A stretch of DNA of 64,000 nt from Lamellibrachia columna (lineage: Eukaryota; Annelida; Polychaeta; Sabellida; Siboglinidae), in assembly GCA_963662155.1 (NCBI GenBank), contig OY759274.1, positions 39,138,990-39,202,989 of the forward strand. Reading direction: 5' to 3'. How positions within the stretch are numbered: position 1 is the stretch's first letter; every line of letters begins with the position of its first letter. The notes under the pieces are model-generated. The model was not told where the DNA came from and ran no database searches. It saw only the letters and a program-made list of their open reading frames with translations. Below are positions 62,920-64,000 of the stretch, piece after piece. Both the position numbers and the translations under genes were made by a program.

Positions 62920-63057
62920 GTTCATGCCAGCTTATTCAAAAGAAAAATTAGTTGATTGATGAGACAATTATAATAAGACGTATTTAATGCTAACTATGGT
63001 TTATATACAATATATATATATAAAACATAGTTAATGTTAACTATGTTTTATATATAC
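62918..63057. repeat. Short direct and inverted ttaactatgttttatata units
   Basis: Related copies of taactatggttta/aacatagttaatg occur between 62990 and 63056, just left of a transposon end. Confidence 0.45.
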
Positions 63058-63150
63058 AGTGGAACCTCTGTATTATGGTCACCCATGGGACTGAGTCAAA
63101 GTGACCATAATACTTTAATAGTGATGTGACCTTAATAGTGAATATTGGGC
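63058..63150 (+). mobile_element. One end of a Tigger/pogo-like transposon
   Basis: cagtggaacctctgtattat followed by ggtcac, preceded by tata, is a typical terminus of the pogo/Tigger group. A subterminal cataatactttaatagtga segment follows. The matching right end (…gaggttccactg) is not found before 64000, so the other end is either lost or beyond the window. Confidence 0.5.
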
Positions 63151-63500
63151 ACTGAAGCATCATGGGACTTTAGAAATGTCACATTGAGCAAGTATATCAT
63201 GTGTAATGTGGTGGTTATTATTCATACATCAGATCGACCGATGTTTTCTAGTTGGTTTTGTTACATGTCAATAAGTATTAATGTTGGCACGATACATTAT
63301 TTGCTGACATGACAACTCGTTAAACATTTGCTGTTCAGGATCGAACACGAGTTATCCACCAGAGGCGCCACACTTTATTTTGGGAAGCCTATATTATATA
63401 ACCACACGTGCTACGTACCAAAGGATTATTGAATTTTGTTCCACAATATCACATCATTTTATTGTACATGTACCAAATTTTATCCAGTCACGCAAGAGAT
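63151..63500. other. No recognisable feature
   Basis: AT-rich. No frame or repeat recognised. Confidence 0.45.
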
Positions 63501-63668
63501 TTATTTGAATTTGTAATCATCCATACAAAGTCGATATAAAAAATCGGTAATGCAAATTACACCAACCTCGTCGAATGCCATGTTTATAGCTTGTCGCTTT
63601 CTGCTGGCTGGTTCATTGTTCTCAAATGCATCGAGATATTTCCTTTTGTTTCTCAAAATGTTCTCAAC
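63501..63668 (-). CDS. Weak candidate exon or coding relic
   Basis: After an acceptor-like GATCACAG (AG at 63670-63669), the minus strand is open for ~55 codons (VENILRNKRKYLDAF, ASRKRQAINMAFDEVG) to a TAA at 63503-63501. The basic, helical-looking residues are more protein-like than the surroundings, and a stop lies just upstream of the acceptor. It could be a terminal exon, or part of a transposase near the Tigger-type end at 63058. Not matched to any family. Confidence 0.22.
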   Translation of the reverse strand, partial: VENILRNKRKYLDAFENNEPASRKRQAINMAFDEVGVICITDFLYRLCMDDYKFK

Positions 63669-64000
63669 CTGTGATCAACCAATATTGTATACCATGCAGC
63701 TAACTACCGATGGCTTTTGCCATGGCTATCTCTGATTACATCGAGCTTTGTTTTTAAACTAAGCTCGTTCCTAATGTCTTTTCACTGTTGCTTCCATTTT
63801 GTTTTGGTTCGTTATGCTACTTATTTTGTAACATTTTGCCACCTCCAGGGCCTGCTATTCCTATAAGTGTTCATTGGTGTTTAAGCAAACAATAGGGCAC
63901 CTAGTAATACACGGTCCTATTGTTAGTGTCGATAACCGAGCTGTCGACGGTGCCGTGTTTTTCAATAACATTTACTCAGCCGCTAAGCTTAGGCCTAAGA
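63669..64000. other. No recognisable feature
   Basis: No supported gene or element up to the window edge. Confidence 0.45.

Overview
This is metazoan nuclear DNA and almost all of it is non-coding. It is AT-rich, with few long open frames, long microsatellites and many decayed transposable elements. These include CR1/L2-like and RTE-like non-LTR retrotransposon remnants, a hAT-type and a Tigger-like non-autonomous element, two other MITE families and a tRNA-like SINE head. The mix, together with a secreted WAP-domain gene, suggests a marine invertebrate such as a mollusc, another lophotrochozoan or a lancelet. The species cannot be named from this sequence.

Layout. 1-670: the 5' end of a minus-strand protein gene (two phase-compatible exons, running off the left edge). 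670-8790: intergenic DNA with micro- and minisatellites, a large inverted repeat pair (1459/4996), a palindromic ACCAAT-type array and two retrotransposon tails. 8793-15103: a satellite of about 65 monomers of 76 bp, interrupted by a 1360-bp hAT-like element with perfect terminal repeats and an 8-bp target duplication.

15104-49440: three tandem copies of an 11.5-12.3 kb block. Each copy holds a broken reverse-transcriptase pseudogene, three copies of a ~450-bp internal repeat, a second retrotransposon C-terminus and a 24-bp minisatellite. Copies 1 and 2 also end in a short array of the same 76-bp satellite followed by a 415-bp segment. Copies 2 and 3 are closest to each other. Copy 1 carries a 15-unit 38-bp minisatellite grown out of the RT pseudogene, where the others have two units.

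49441-52670: an RTE-like pseudogene (minus strand) cut by an (AT)n tract, and a SINE head. 52675-60315: a probable plus-strand secreted WAP-domain gene, with a signal-peptide exon, an eight-cysteine WAP exon and a possible third exon. Its introns hold two copies of a 766/772-bp MITE, a fold-back element and a CR1-like pseudogene. 60443-61090: an uninterrupted (GT)324. 61094-64000: a Tigger-like element with a nested L2/CR1-like tail, another Tigger-type terminus and one weak possible minus-strand exon.

Only two loci look like host protein genes. Neither is complete in the window, and the exon joins are inferred from splice signals and phase, without transcript evidence.
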